Of a DNA stretch of 14,534 nucleotides, positions 1-7,446 are shown one piece after another (the first letter of the stretch is position 1; each line of letters begins with the position of its first letter). The notes beneath the pieces were generated by a model that made no database searches, had not been told where the DNA came from, and saw only the letters and a list, made by a program, of their open reading frames with translations. The DNA comes from DATNPH01 sp036703315. GTDB taxonomy: Bacteria > Cyanobacteriota > Cyanobacteriia > Cyanobacteriales > Coleofasciculaceae. The stretch lies in the NCBI GenBank assembly GCA_036703315.1, contig DATNPH010000129.1, forward strand, positions 1-14,534, in the 5' to 3' direction. A program made the position numbers and the translations under genes.

Positions 1-1435
1 CTTGCCGCTTGAGTGTTGCAAGCAGGACTCGCATGAGGTGACGCACATGCACAGAGCGCTGCTCCTGTACAAAAACCAAGGGTAGGAGGGCAACAACGCG
101 CAGGGCACCTGAGAGAGCAAACACCGTTGGCAAACCACCAAAATTAGTCACAGTCGCGACAAAGCCACCAACGGTGATTCCCATAGCCCCAGTGATACCA
201 GGAACCGCCGCCGCGATCGCAAAGTGAATCGACTGATTGCGTAGCGGTGTCACCGACATCATCAGATTGCCGCTGCACAGGTCAATCGCCGCCCACGTCG
301 CACCGCCGAGCAGGTGCAACAAGGGAAACCAGACCCACAGGAAAATAGGAGCGGTTCCCGCTTCTAGCCAAAGTAGAGGGGTCAACCCCACCAAGATGCC
401 CACGACGAGCATCAATGGGCGATTGCCAATCCGGTCAGCCAGTCTACCCCAGAACATCAGCATCAGCAAGTTCGCACCAAATCCCAAGCTGTTATAGAGC
501 GTTACCACGCTCACATCTAGGTTGAGGTCACCCAGCAAGTACAGGTTAAAGAAGGGAGCGCTGACGTTAACCGCAAAGCTCCACAAGCCTGAGTAAAGCA
601 AAAACCTCAAAAAATTAGCATCCTTGAGGAAGCTAAAAACTTTCCCCCAGGGCGACCCGTGGTCTGTGTCCTCATCGGCGGCGTGTACTAGCTGCGGGTT
701 CACATCAGTCATAGAGAACTGAAAGATCAGACTGAGTATTGCGAACACAACTCCCAGAACCAAGACCGCACCGAATCCTTGGAGCGAGCCACCGGGCCAC
801 TTCGATACCGCTAGACCCAGCAGCGGCACGCCGATGAGATTGGTCAAGGTCACAACACTATTGCGAAAGCCAAAATACCGCCCCCGCAATCGCTCTGGTA
901 CTAACACAGCCATCCAGCTGAGAAAGGAAGCACGACCCAAAGCTTCCATGACATTACTCAGGCAGATAATTGCCAATGTCAACAGCACCAGCTGGCGCGG
1001 CTGGATACGAGATGTGCTGACCAACCAAATCCCTGGCACAATCAGCAACCACGGCAGCCGCGACGAGCCAAAAATCAACAGGGAATACCAGTGGCGGCTC
1101 TTGAGTCGGTCTCCTAGAAAGGCTCCTAGCGGTTGCAGCAGATTTGTCAGCTGGGGAATAGAGGCGAGCAGACCAATTTCTACTGTACTGGCACCGAGAT
1201 CCAGCAAGAAATTACTAAGCAACGCGCCGCCGATGATACTATAAAAGACCGTAGCGAAGGCACCTTCAGTAGTTAATGACCTGAGGCTTGTCCGAATTTC
1301 CGACTTAGAAACTTTAAAAGGCGGCTTTGGAGTTGGAGGAAATATCGTCTCTGTTAATGCACTATCCTCTGGGATTTCCCGAATGGGGAGAGGAATCGTT
1401 TCTACTAAAATGTCGTCTTCTTTTTGCCCGAACAT
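1..1435 (-). CDS. MFS transporter, C-terminus cut by the window edge
   Basis: This frame reads open for 478 codons from an ATG at 1435 to the left edge, so the protein is partial. About 55 N-terminal residues are polar and proline-rich, followed by many hydrophobic segments fitting the two six-helix bundles of a major facilitator superfamily carrier in the inner membrane. Motif A-like loops are visible in both halves: GDRLKSRH near residues 109-115 and WGRLADRIGNRP at 329-340. A hydrophilic central loop rich in D and E lies near 243-262. The substrate cannot be told from the sequence. An in-frame stop lies just upstream (1451-1453). A TTG at 1447 is an alternative start, and neither start has a clear Shine-Dalgarno sequence. 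It is transcribed away from the decayed gap to its right. The family call is firm; the transported compound is unknown. Confidence 0.9.
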   Translation of the reverse strand, partial: MFGQKEDDILVETIPLPIREIPEDSALTETIFPPTPKPPFKVSKSEIRTSLRSLTTEGAFATVFYSIIGGALLSNFLLDLGASTVEIGLLASIPQLTNLLQPLGAFLGDRLKSRHWYSLLIFGSSRLPWLLIVPGIWLVSTSRIQPRQLVLLTLAIICLSNVMEALGRASFLSWMAVLVPERLRGRYFGFRNSVVTLTNLIGVPLLGLAVSKWPGGSLQGFGAVLVLGVVFAILSLIFQFSMTDVNPQLVHAADEDTDHGSPWGKVFSFLKDANFLRFLLYSGLWSFAVNVSAPFFNLYLLGDLNLDVSVVTLYNSLGFGANLLMLMFWGRLADRIGNRPLMLVVGILVGLTPLLWLEAGTAPIFLWVWFPLLHLLGGATWAAIDLCSGNLMMSVTPLRNQSIHFAIAAAVPGITGAMGITVGGFVATVTNFGGLPTVFALSGALRVVALLPLVFVQEQRSVHVRHLMRVLLATLKRQ

Positions 1436-1817
1436 ACTGTATAGCAATATTTAAAGAGTTAACGGGAACAAAATCGCCACTATCATCTGAGCGCGTTTCT
1501 GAAGACAAACCTCTTAAAAAATGCTTTGTTTAAATCCTGTAATGGCAACTCCTTTCCTATAGGGTTAATTACTAAACGCTATAGTTTCATAAATATAATT
1601 AAAAGGAGTCTCAACGCAGCCAATATTTGGATTTTATAGGCAATTTTTAATGAGCTTGTTATTTATGTAAATAATTCATCTTCTAGATTAAGTTAATATA
1701 CTATAATCCACAAGACATCCTTCTATAGAATTATAAGTTTAATGAATCTATTTTTAGTGTTAACTTAGAATATCTGCTTGAATTATTCTAGACCTAATCC
1801 TTAGAGATGTCTGAGAA
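1436..1817. other. AT-rich gap, no gene seen
   Basis: This is the upstream region of the MFS gene. It becomes strongly AT-rich from about 1560 to 1800 and carries no open frame with recognisable similarity. I see no convincing promoter, tRNA or terminator. A partial copy of the following element's end (gagatgtctgaga, 1804-1816) sits at its right edge. Confidence 0.5.
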
Positions 1818-1977
1818 AGAGGATGTCTGAGAAGTGTCAACAGTTGCGTCTTGATGATTCCTGACTCAGAGGAGACCTCCAAGTCCCAGCATCGCTTTTT
1901 AAGCCGGAGCTTTAGTGAGGAGATGCGAGGAGCTCCACCATCTAAGAATCTCGATTATAACTTTTCAGACATCCTCT
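1818..1977. mobile_element. Candidate MITE, 160 bp with 18-bp terminal inverted repeats
   Basis: The left end agaggatgtctgagaagt (1818-1835) and the right end acttttcagacatcctct (1960-1977) are inverted repeats matching at 17 of 18 positions. The 124 bp between them code for nothing recognisable and hold further partial inverted repeats (for example ggagacctcc and ggagctcc). Size, ends and lack of coding fit a miniature inverted-repeat transposable element. The heptamer gagatgt occurs directly after the right end (1978-1984) and also at 1804-1810. The left copy is 7 bp away from the repeat end, so it is not a clean target duplication. No transposase in the window matches it. Confidence 0.55.
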
Positions 1978-2013
1978 GAGATGTGATTTCTCAAGAGTGC
2001 TTTCTTTGAGACC

Positions 2014-2042
2014 TTCCTCCAACGATTGTCGATTGGCTTAAG
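2014..2042. repeat. Dispersed 29-bp repeat, copy 1
   Basis: This stretch matches 3323-3351 at 26 of 29 positions, and the last 13 bases (gattggcttaag and the base before it) are nearly identical. It lies 167 nt before the Crp/Fnr-like fragment. Both copies have the same orientation and both precede a plus-strand regulatory gene. It may be a small dispersed repeat or a shared regulatory segment; the sequence alone does not decide. Confidence 0.5.
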
Positions 2043-2087
2043 GTGCGAGTCTAGAAAAGTACCGCCACCTCTTAGCTCTGTGCCGCC

Positions 2088-2105
2088 TCTACCGCAAGCG
2101 GTAGA
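2088..2105. repeat. Short perfect hairpin
   Basis: The arms TCTACCGC and GCGGTAGA are perfectly complementary across a two-base centre (AA). It sits 12 bp before the Crp-like palindrome at 2118. No T-run follows, so it is not an obvious terminator. It may be a small intergenic repeat. Confidence 0.45.
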
Positions 2106-2117
2106 AGTTACACAAAC

Positions 2118-2133
2118 TGTTAATTATGTAACA
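2118..2133. promoter_or_regulatory. Crp/Fnr-type palindrome TGTTA-N6-TAACA
   Basis: TGTTA and TAACA form a perfect inverted repeat with the 6-nt spacing typical of Crp/Fnr-superfamily operators (TGTGA-N6-TCACA is the classical form). Its centre lies about 84 bp before the ATG of the Crp/Fnr-like fragment at 2210, so autoregulation of the ancestral gene is conceivable. No good -10/-35 pair can be placed with confidence, although a TTGACA occurs at 2175-2180. Assignment as an operator is inference from symmetry, spacing and context. Confidence 0.4.
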
Positions 2134-2209
2134 TAAAAGAGCTATGTTTTCGGTTCCTGGTCATCAAACACCTCTTGACATTTGGACTAGGGTCTAATTT
2201 CTTCTCCTG

Positions 2210-2494
2210 ATGCCGTCAGTTGTTTTTTGCAACGACTCAATCTTAGGAAATTCCTCGCTACCCATCGAGTCAAACGAGTTACCCCTGACTCATGAATTTA
2301 TCTCCAAGATGCTGGGTGTACGACGTGCGGGTGTGACGGAGGCGGCTAAGAGCCTTCAACAGGCAGGACTGATTGGCTACAACCTTGGCAAAATTATCAT
2401 CCTGAATGGACAGGAATTAGAAGCCGCTGCCTGTTCGTGTTATGGAATCATCAAAGCCGAGTACGCTAGGTTGCTAGACACTGACAACGGTTGA
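2210..2494 (+). pseudogene. Crp/Fnr-family regulator, C-terminal HTH remnant
   Basis: The 94-codon frame resembles the C-terminal winged-helix part of cyanobacterial Crp/Fnr regulators. From about residue 24 it reads NELPLTHEFISKMLGVRRAG, then the recognition-helix region VTEAAKSLQQAGLI, a wing around GKIIILN and an end containing ACSCYGIIKAEYARLL. Whole family members are roughly 220-250 residues with an N-terminal cyclic-nucleotide-binding-like beta-barrel. That domain is absent here, and the first 20 residues do not resemble the family. The ATG has no Shine-Dalgarno sequence. I therefore read it as a truncated relic, though a stand-alone DNA-binding peptide cannot be excluded. It ends 42 bp before the stop of the convergent VKOR-like gene, with a HIP1 site (2516-2523) between. 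Confidence 0.7.
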
Positions 2495-2536
2495 GAGTTG
2501 TTATTAGATATAGATGCGATCGCTTCCTTGTATCGA

Positions 2537-3076
2537 TTACTGTGTGTTGCCACCTGCTTCAGCGTTCTTGTCGCGGCGTCCGAGCAGGGTGCGAGCAGCG
2601 GCAAGAACTTCAGGCGCAGCCAGCACTAGAGATGCAAACGAGCAAAGCGTCGCAACTTGGCAGTACTCGCAAAACGCTTTGTTCTCGCTCCACTCCTCAC
2701 GAGCTAGCTCGACATTTGTCGCCGCGTCGATTACGAGCTTGATACCCATTGCAATAGGTAGGAGGGGGTTGCGCCGTGCACGATCCAGACCACCAGCTGC
2801 CGCCAGCCAAGCCGTGATGGCGTAAGTAAACACCATTATCGGCCCATCGGGTGAGTTGAATTTGTTGTAAGCGTAGTTAGAAGCGTCAACGCGGTCTGCA
2901 TCGAAAATCTCCTGTCCCGGAGGATCGGGTAGGTGACTAACAATCCCAGTCTGGTAGAGAGTGACGAGTTGTCCCATCGAACCCCCAAGCATAGACAAGC
3001 CAATAATTGCTCGCCGACGGCTCATGTGAGGGTTATTTCCTTTACGCAGTTCCTCACTCAGTTGTTGTGGCTCCAT
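2537..3076 (-). CDS. VKOR-like small membrane protein
   Basis: The 179-residue protein resembles small cyanobacterial proteins annotated as vitamin K epoxide reductase family. Such proteins couple a CxxC pair to quinone in the membrane to make disulfides. Visible are a basic start (MSRRR) followed by a hydrophobic segment, a loop with HLPDPPG and DASNYAY, and hydrophobic stretches around IMVFTYAITAWLAAAGG, LLPIAMGIKLVIDAA and CQVATLCSFASLVLAAPEV. The CxxC motif is CEYC at residues 136-139. The second pair of loop cysteines found in many bacterial VKORs is not seen; the only other cysteine is C145. The ATG at 3076 is preferred over an in-frame TTG at 3085 because AGGA lies 9 nt before the ATG. 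The exact function is uncertain. Confidence 0.65.
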   Translation of the reverse strand: MEPQQLSEELRKGNNPHMSRRRAIIGLSMLGGSMGQLVTLYQTGIVSHLPDPPGQEIFDADRVDASNYAYNKFNSPDGPIMVFTYAITAWLAAAGGLDRARRNPLLPIAMGIKLVIDAATNVELAREEWSENKAFCEYCQVATLCSFASLVLAAPEVLAAARTLLGRRDKNAEAGGNTQ

Positions 3077-3461
3077 AAAGCGCAATCCTATATAACGTGT
3101 GCGTTGACGGTCACATCAGCCATGCAAGGGGCGTTCCACTGACGACGGATAGAATATGCAGTATGTATCCAATTCGGCAATGATAGCGCCCTGCACTTCA
3201 GCTAATAGATTGCCTACCATTTTTAGAAATCTGGTTTGATTTGTACCACTTACGCAGGAGATAGTTCTCAAGTAGTGACTTTTGTATTCAACACGACAAA
3301 TCAGCTTAATATTATCTTCTTTTTCCTCTAACCATTGTTGATTGGCTTAAGCTTAGACTCTCCTTAGGTAGGAGGTTAGCCAGCCAGCAAATAACTATTA
3401 TTTATGAGATGGCAAAATTCAAAATTTATTATAAGCAACCTTACCCAAGAGGATTTATTTT
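3077..3461. other. Gap between divergent genes, mostly featureless
   Basis: The gap separates the VKOR-like gene (minus) from the response regulator (plus), so it should carry both promoters. No clear sigma-70 pair stands out. It contains copy 2 of the dispersed repeat (3323-3351). A 34-codon minus-strand frame (ATG near 3219) resembles nothing I know and is not called. Confidence 0.5.
3323..3351. repeat. Dispersed 29-bp repeat, copy 2
   Basis: This matches 2014-2042 at 26 of 29 positions in the same orientation. It lies 110 nt before the response regulator start. The sequence after the shared core diverges quickly apart from a similar gactct/gagtct segment. Confidence 0.5.
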
Positions 3462-3863
3462 ATGTTGCCGTTACAAGGTAAACGCATCTTAGTTGTAGAT
3501 GATATAGAAGATAATTTGTTTCTACTACAGGCGATTTTGACAGATGAAGGGTATGAGGTTGATATTGCTCAAAATGGCAAATCAGCATTAGCCAAGATAG
3601 AAGCTTGGCTACCCGATCTAGTGTTGATGGATGCCATGATGCCAGGAATGGATGGCTATGAAGCAACTCGGCGTATTCGGCAAAATAAAAAACTACCTTT
3701 TATTCCGATTCTTCTGATCACAGCTTATGAAAATGCTAATATCCCCCAAGGATTAGAGTTAGGAGCGAATGACTTCATTCGTAAGCCTATTGATTTTGAT
3801 GAATTAATGGCAAGAATAAAATCAGTTTTGCGGCTGAAACAAATGATTAATTCTCCTCAATAA
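3462..3863 (+). CDS. Single-domain (CheY-like) response regulator
   Basis: The 133 residues form one receiver domain with no output domain. The acidic pocket is D13-D14, the phospho-acceptor is D57 in LVLMDAMMPGMDG, the switch residue is T87 and the conserved lysine is K108 in the RKP motif. Such proteins pass a phosphate or act by protein contact. They are common as partners of hybrid or orphan kinases in cyanobacteria. GAGG lies 10 nt before the ATG, a fair ribosome binding site. The gene converges with the histidine kinase, and their stops are 4 bp apart. They are a plausible signalling pair but not an operon. The C-terminal tail (KQMINSPQ) is short. Confidence 0.93.
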   Translation: MLPLQGKRILVVDDIEDNLFLLQAILTDEGYEVDIAQNGKSALAKIEAWLPDLVLMDAMMPGMDGYEATRRIRQNKKLPFIPILLITAYENANIPQGLELGANDFIRKPIDFDELMARIKSVLRLKQMINSPQ

Positions 3864-3867
3864 TTCG

Positions 3868-5079
3868 TCATATGATTGAACTGTGTGACGCAAGTAATTT
3901 GACTTCTAGCGGCAAGATGACTGTGAATGTAGAGCCAACTCCAACTTGTGATGCAAGCTCTATTTGTCCTTGCATTAATTTTACCAACTGCGAGACAATT
4001 GCTAACCCTAAGCCAGTACTATCGGGTAAGTAAGTGTCGTTATTGCCAACTCGAAAGAAGGGGTCAAAGATACGTGATTGGTCTTCTGGCGCAATCCCGA
4101 CTCCAGTGTCAGTGACGGCAATAGACCACTGGCTATCAGATAGCATCTGACAGGTTAATTGGACAGTTCCTGACTCTGTGTAGCGAATCGCATTGCTCAG
4201 AAGATTCGTAAGGATTTGCTGCAATCGCAAAGGGTCTGTCAGTACTTTTTCGGGAGCCTGTTGACTATCAACTACCATTTCTAGCTCTTTGGCACTAGCC
4301 AAAGGCTGCAACATTTCAAATACATCCTTAATTAAAGAGTGCACATCTGTTGGGACTGGGTTTAGTTTCATCTTCCCTGCCTCATAGCGGGAAATTTCCA
4401 ATGTATCGTTGATCAGGCGGAGTAACTGTCTGCCATTGCGTACCACTCGCTCAATGTGTTCCACATGGGGAACGGTGTCTTGAACTTCAGGGTTCTTTCT
4501 TGAAGAGCGCAAAATCAGCTCCGAGTAACCAATAATCGAATTCAGAGGGTTTTTCAGTTCGTGGGCGAGTTGAGAGAGATTCTCCTGATTTGCTTTTAGC
4601 AAGCGAGTCAGTTCCTGATTGGTTAGTTCTGCCTGAGTTTGTAGCTGCTGTAGTTCTTGCAATCGCTCATCTACATAACTTTTGAAGCACTGGGCAATCG
4701 CTTCGTCGATTGTCGCGTCGATCGCATTATAAACTCGCATTACTTCCCGAACCGTACCCTCCAGTAGGTCTGCCTCTAACGTAGAAAATATCACCTGGCG
4801 CAGTAGACGATACTCCCGCGCAATTTCTGTTGGAGCGAAACCTTGTTCAGCCCTCAAAACGCCATGTTCCAAACTATTCTGCACTATCGATTGAATATCG
4901 CTGTCCTGGGATTGGGAAAGCACGGTTGCCATCGCTACAAGAACATCGGGAACATGATTCTGTATAGCTGAGTGGGGTAAATCGTCTGCACTCGAAATCT
5001 GCCTATCCAGGCGAACGACTTCAACCCAGTTTTTTGCGATCGCGTCTGTTTTTTCAGCAAGTAATTGGCTAAAATTCAT
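3868..5079 (-). CDS. Sensor histidine kinase with RsbRD-like N-terminal domain
   Basis: The 403-residue protein has no membrane segments, so it should be cytoplasmic. Residues 1-135 are helical and resemble the RsbRD/RsbT co-antagonist N-terminal domain (IAKNWVEVVR, FAPTEIAREYRLLRQVI). A coiled coil rich in Q, E and L follows at 136-168. The HisKA box is LAHELKNPLN with H173 as the phospho-acceptor. The ATP domain shows the N box NLLSNAIRY (N296), G1 DTGVGIAPED, F box IFDPFFR and G2 GLGLAI (356-361). All residues needed for kinase activity are present. What it senses is unknown. The likely partner is the adjacent response regulator on the opposite strand. The ATG at 5079 starts just after a HIP1 site in the early coding region (5036-5043). 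Confidence 0.92.
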   Translation of the reverse strand: MNFSQLLAEKTDAIAKNWVEVVRLDRQISSADDLPHSAIQNHVPDVLVAMATVLSQSQDSDIQSIVQNSLEHGVLRAEQGFAPTEIAREYRLLRQVIFSTLEADLLEGTVREVMRVYNAIDATIDEAIAQCFKSYVDERLQELQQLQTQAELTNQELTRLLKANQENLSQLAHELKNPLNSIIGYSELILRSSRKNPEVQDTVPHVEHIERVVRNGRQLLRLINDTLEISRYEAGKMKLNPVPTDVHSLIKDVFEMLQPLASAKELEMVVDSQQAPEKVLTDPLRLQQILTNLLSNAIRYTESGTVQLTCQMLSDSQWSIAVTDTGVGIAPEDQSRIFDPFFRVGNNDTYLPDSTGLGLAIVSQLVKLMQGQIELASQVGVGSTFTVILPLEVKLLASHSSII

Positions 5080-5199
5080 CGTTGCTCAGGTACTCATGAG
5101 GAGTAGCTTAAAAACACTCTTTGCCTGATTCTAGTTGAGCGATCGCACAATTTACCAAGCTACTGTGTCTCTTTCTATACATAATTCGCAGTTGGGTTT

Positions 5200-5245
5200 T
5201 GTGCCATTTTTGGACTTAGGGCAATTTTGCCCAAAGTCCAGCACA
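5200..5245 (+). terminator. Strong hairpin followed by T-rich tract, orphan terminator or sRNA end
   Basis: The inner stem pairs TGGACTT (5211-5217) with AAGTCCA (5234-5240), then GGGC (5219-5222) with GCCC (5229-5232). The outer arms TGTGC (5200-5204) and GCACA (5241-5245) are also complementary. A T-rich tract follows on the plus strand (5247-5260). No plus-strand gene precedes it, because the histidine kinase reads the other way. It may end an unannotated small or antisense RNA, or be a repeat-derived hairpin in the kinase 5' region. Confidence 0.4.
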
Positions 5246-5420
5246 GATTTTTAATTTTTTGTATTCATGAGTACAAGCTAGCTTAACACTATGTCCTTTC
5301 TCTAGGTAGACGATTAGACAATAGGATTAGGATTAAATTATAGGGTATGTAGTAAATTGAAACGTTTCATGAAAAAAATAGCTGGGAGACTTTTACTGGT
5401 GAGAAGTGTTTCATATTTTA

Positions 5421-5452
5421 AAAGCTCCCCAAGATAAGGTCTCAGGGGCTTT
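5421..5452 (-). terminator. Possible terminator of the phasin-like gene
   Basis: Read on the minus strand, AAAGCCCC (5452-5445) can pair with GGGGAGCTTT (5430-5421) with one bulged base. The stem is followed by TAAAATATGA, which is only modestly T-rich. It lies about 105 bp past the phasin-like stop. It is a weak candidate. Confidence 0.3.
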
Positions 5453-5468
5453 GTTAGTCCTTAGAAAA

Positions 5469-5506
5469 TGTTTGTAAAATCGCTATTCTATATAATTTTA
5501 CAAACA
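5469..5506. repeat. Perfect AT-rich inverted repeat, 12-bp arms
   Basis: The arms TGTTTGTAAAAT (5469-5480) and ATTTTACAAACA (5495-5506) are exact inverted repeats with a 14-nt centre. It lies 51 bp beyond the phasin-like stop. Its low GC content makes it a poor intrinsic terminator; it may be a protein-binding site or small repeat. Confidence 0.5.
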
Positions 5507-5556
5507 CTCTCTAATGTGAACCAATGCAACTCTACTCCTCACTCATGTTTTTTGAT

Positions 5557-5820
5557 TTACGGCTTCCTTAACATATTCAAATAGCTCTCCCAAAATTGTT
5601 TCTGGGCTTCGATTGACAAACGAGCCACCAAAGCTTGTAATTCCAGAGAACTCGTTACCACCTGTTCCTGAAATTTCAGGGTGTTATCGAAAGTATCATG
5701 GAAGTTTGGCATATTAAAATTCTGCGTCCTCGGTATTGTGGATGACCAGCTACTAAAAATCCGTCTCTGCATCTCGCTTAACTGTCTTAAGGACTGCTCG
5801 AAATTAGTACTCCAATCCAT
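5557..5820 (-). CDS. phaP: Phasin-like small protein (PHB granule coat candidate)
   Basis: This 87-residue protein is amphipathic and mostly helical, with no membrane segment or cysteine. Residues 1-26 (MDWSTNFEQSLRQLSEMQRR, then IFSSWS) and the C-terminal half (LKFQEQVVTSSLELQALVAR ... QKQFWESYLNMLRK) resemble small cyanobacterial phasin or thylakoid-associated proteins. The aromatic-rich W/F positions also recall the N-terminal part of PhaE-type subunits. Phasins coat PHB granules and control their number and size. GGAG lies 7 nt before the ATG, a good ribosome binding site. It is divergent from phaA with a shared 385-bp upstream region, which supports a PHB role. The gene symbol is a suggestion from resemblance and context. 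Confidence 0.65.
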   Translation of the reverse strand: MDWSTNFEQSLRQLSEMQRRIFSSWSSTIPRTQNFNMPNFHDTFDNTLKFQEQVVTSSLELQALVARLSIEAQKQFWESYLNMLRKP

Positions 5821-6205
5821 TTTGTATCTCCTTTGACTGATTTATTAGATAGTGATTGTCTTGTCTGCAATCTTATGAACTTGACAATTAATTATAGGGG
5901 AATAATGGAGAAAAAGTAATTTTTTCCAAACTAAATTAAAAAGCCAATTTTTCTAAGAAGCCCTCTTAAATCTATGCCTATCAAGCATTAAAGGTTGGCT
6001 AGAAAATCCATTTCAACCAGTCATGCATCCTGCCCAGTAGAGGTTGAGTAAATTCTATGAAGCCATAACTAATGATGGACTTAAATCCAGTTTTTATAAA
6101 TGACGAAAAGTTCCTGATATTACCGATAGAATCCGCTTCCATAAGCATCCTGCTTGAAGTTGGTAGCACTTAACAACCTGAGAATTATAAAGATAGTGAG
6201 GATGT
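5821..6205. other. Shared upstream region of the phasin-like gene and phaA
   Basis: This 385-bp gap must hold the divergent promoters of the phasin-like gene and phaA. It is AT-rich near 5880-5960. I see no convincing consensus promoter, no GTA-N8-TAC NtcA box and no repeat. The phaA ribosome binding site (GAGG, 6198-6201) is only 4 nt from the start codon. Confidence 0.5.
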
Positions 6206-7396
6206 ATGCAAGAAGCCTATATTGTTTCAGCAGTACGCACACCGCTCGGTCGGTTTGGAGGAGTCCTTGCGGGCTTTTCTCCAGTGGATTTAGGTGCCCA
6301 CGTCATGCGAGCAGCGTTGGAGCAAGCGGTCGTGTCCAAAGACGCTTTAGACCTGTACATCCTTGGCAACGTACTCAGGGCGGGGCACGGGCAGTCTTTG
6401 CCGCGTCAGGCAGCGTTCAAAGCCGGGATTCCGGAGAGGGTGAACGGGTATGCCGTAGATATGGTGTGTTCGTCGGGAATGATGAGCGTGATGAACGCCG
6501 CCACAGCTATCCGCGCTCAAGACGCTGAAATCGTACTGGCTGGCGGCATGGAAGCCATGTCCCAGACGGGGTTTTTCCTATCGCACCGAGCCAGATGGGG
6601 GTACAAATTGCTGCTAGGTTCGCCAGAGCAACTCACCGACCTCTTGCTCTACGACGGACTCACCGATGCCACCACGTCGGAAACAATGGGAGAGCAAGCT
6701 GAACGGTTGGCAGCAGCTTACGACATCACGCGCCCTGAGTTGGACGAAGTCGCCCTCTATTCACAGCAGCGAGCAGCGATCGCAACCGAGGAAGGCTTAT
6801 TCAACAAGGAGATCGCACCGATTGAGGTCAAGGGGAAGAAAGGTTTACAACTCGTGGATAAAGATGAAGGAATCCGCCCCGAAACTACCTTGGAGAGCCT
6901 TGCCAAACTCAAGCCTGCTTTCCGAGACGATGGGGTGTTCACGGCTGGCAACAGCAGTCAGATATCGGACGGAGCAGCGGCTCTTGTCCTGGCAAGCAAG
7001 TCCGCAGTGGAACGCTACGGACTCAAGCCCCTAGCGCGGGTGATTGGGGGAGCGTGGATCGGTGGGGAAGCTTGGCGCTTCCCCGAAGTTCCCATCCTGG
7101 CGGTGAACAAGCTTTTAGAGAAGCTCAAGATGAGAATCTACGATTTTGACTTGTTCGAGAACAACGAGGCATTCGCTCTCAGCAGCGTACTGTTCAATCG
7201 GGTGCTGGGCGTTCCTTACGAGAAGCTCAATGTCTATGGGGGAGCGATCGCGTTGGGACATCCCATCGGGGCGTCGGGGGCGCGAATCATCGTCACGCTG
7301 CTCAATGCCTTGCAGGAGCGAAATGGGCAACTAGGGCTGGCATCTGTGTGTCATGGCACTGGTGGCGGAACTGCGATCGCAATTGAGCGGCTTTGA
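6206..7396 (+). CDS. phaA: Acetyl-CoA acetyltransferase (beta-ketothiolase)
   Basis: The 396-residue length is normal for a biosynthetic thiolase. The enzyme condenses two acetyl-CoA to acetoacetyl-CoA, the first step of PHB synthesis. The acyl-accepting cysteine is C88 in VDMVCSSGM. The NEAFA motif spans 320-324, the catalytic histidine is H352 in GHPIGASGAR, and the second catalytic cysteine is C382 in VCHGTGGGTA. The C-terminal motif is CHGTGGG rather than the more common CIGGGMG, and the glycine motif reads NVYGGAIALGH with Y for N. Both suggest a divergent subgroup but keep the catalytic residues. In Synechocystis phaA and phaB are adjacent; here phaB lies 1.8 kb downstream behind a hemerythrin gene. 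HIP1 sites lie within the gene. Confidence 0.9.
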   Translation: MQEAYIVSAVRTPLGRFGGVLAGFSPVDLGAHVMRAALEQAVVSKDALDLYILGNVLRAGHGQSLPRQAAFKAGIPERVNGYAVDMVCSSGMMSVMNAATAIRAQDAEIVLAGGMEAMSQTGFFLSHRARWGYKLLLGSPEQLTDLLLYDGLTDATTSETMGEQAERLAAAYDITRPELDEVALYSQQRAAIATEEGLFNKEIAPIEVKGKKGLQLVDKDEGIRPETTLESLAKLKPAFRDDGVFTAGNSSQISDGAAALVLASKSAVERYGLKPLARVIGGAWIGGEAWRFPEVPILAVNKLLEKLKMRIYDFDLFENNEAFALSSVLFNRVLGVPYEKLNVYGGAIALGHPIGASGARIIVTLLNALQERNGQLGLASVCHGTGGGTAIAIERL

Positions 7397-7410
7397 CAAT
7401 TGACAGTCCC

Positions 7411-7434
7411 ACGGCTTTTACCAAGTAAAGCCGT
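7411..7434 (+). terminator. Hairpin just after phaA
   Basis: ACGGCTTT (7411-7418) and AAAGCCGT (7427-7434) pair perfectly around an 8-nt loop, starting 15 nt past the phaA stop. No T-run follows, so it is at best a weak or processed 3' end. Similar hairpins also occur at the ends of IS200/IS605-type elements, but no other part of such an element is seen. Confidence 0.4.
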
Positions 7435-7446
7435 AGGATTGTTGGT

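Noticed and set aside
834..1244. Plus-strand open frame antisense to the MFS gene
   Set aside because: The minus frame encodes a clear membrane transporter. The plus product is a basic, low-meaning shadow.
5261..5274. GTA-N8-TAC match (NtcA-type box)
   Set aside because: About three such matches are expected by chance in a window this size. No -10 element sits at the right distance on either strand, and no suitably placed start follows on plus.
7411..7434. IS200/IS605 end
   Set aside because: Only a single hairpin is seen. No TnpA or TnpB coding remnant and no second end are present nearby.
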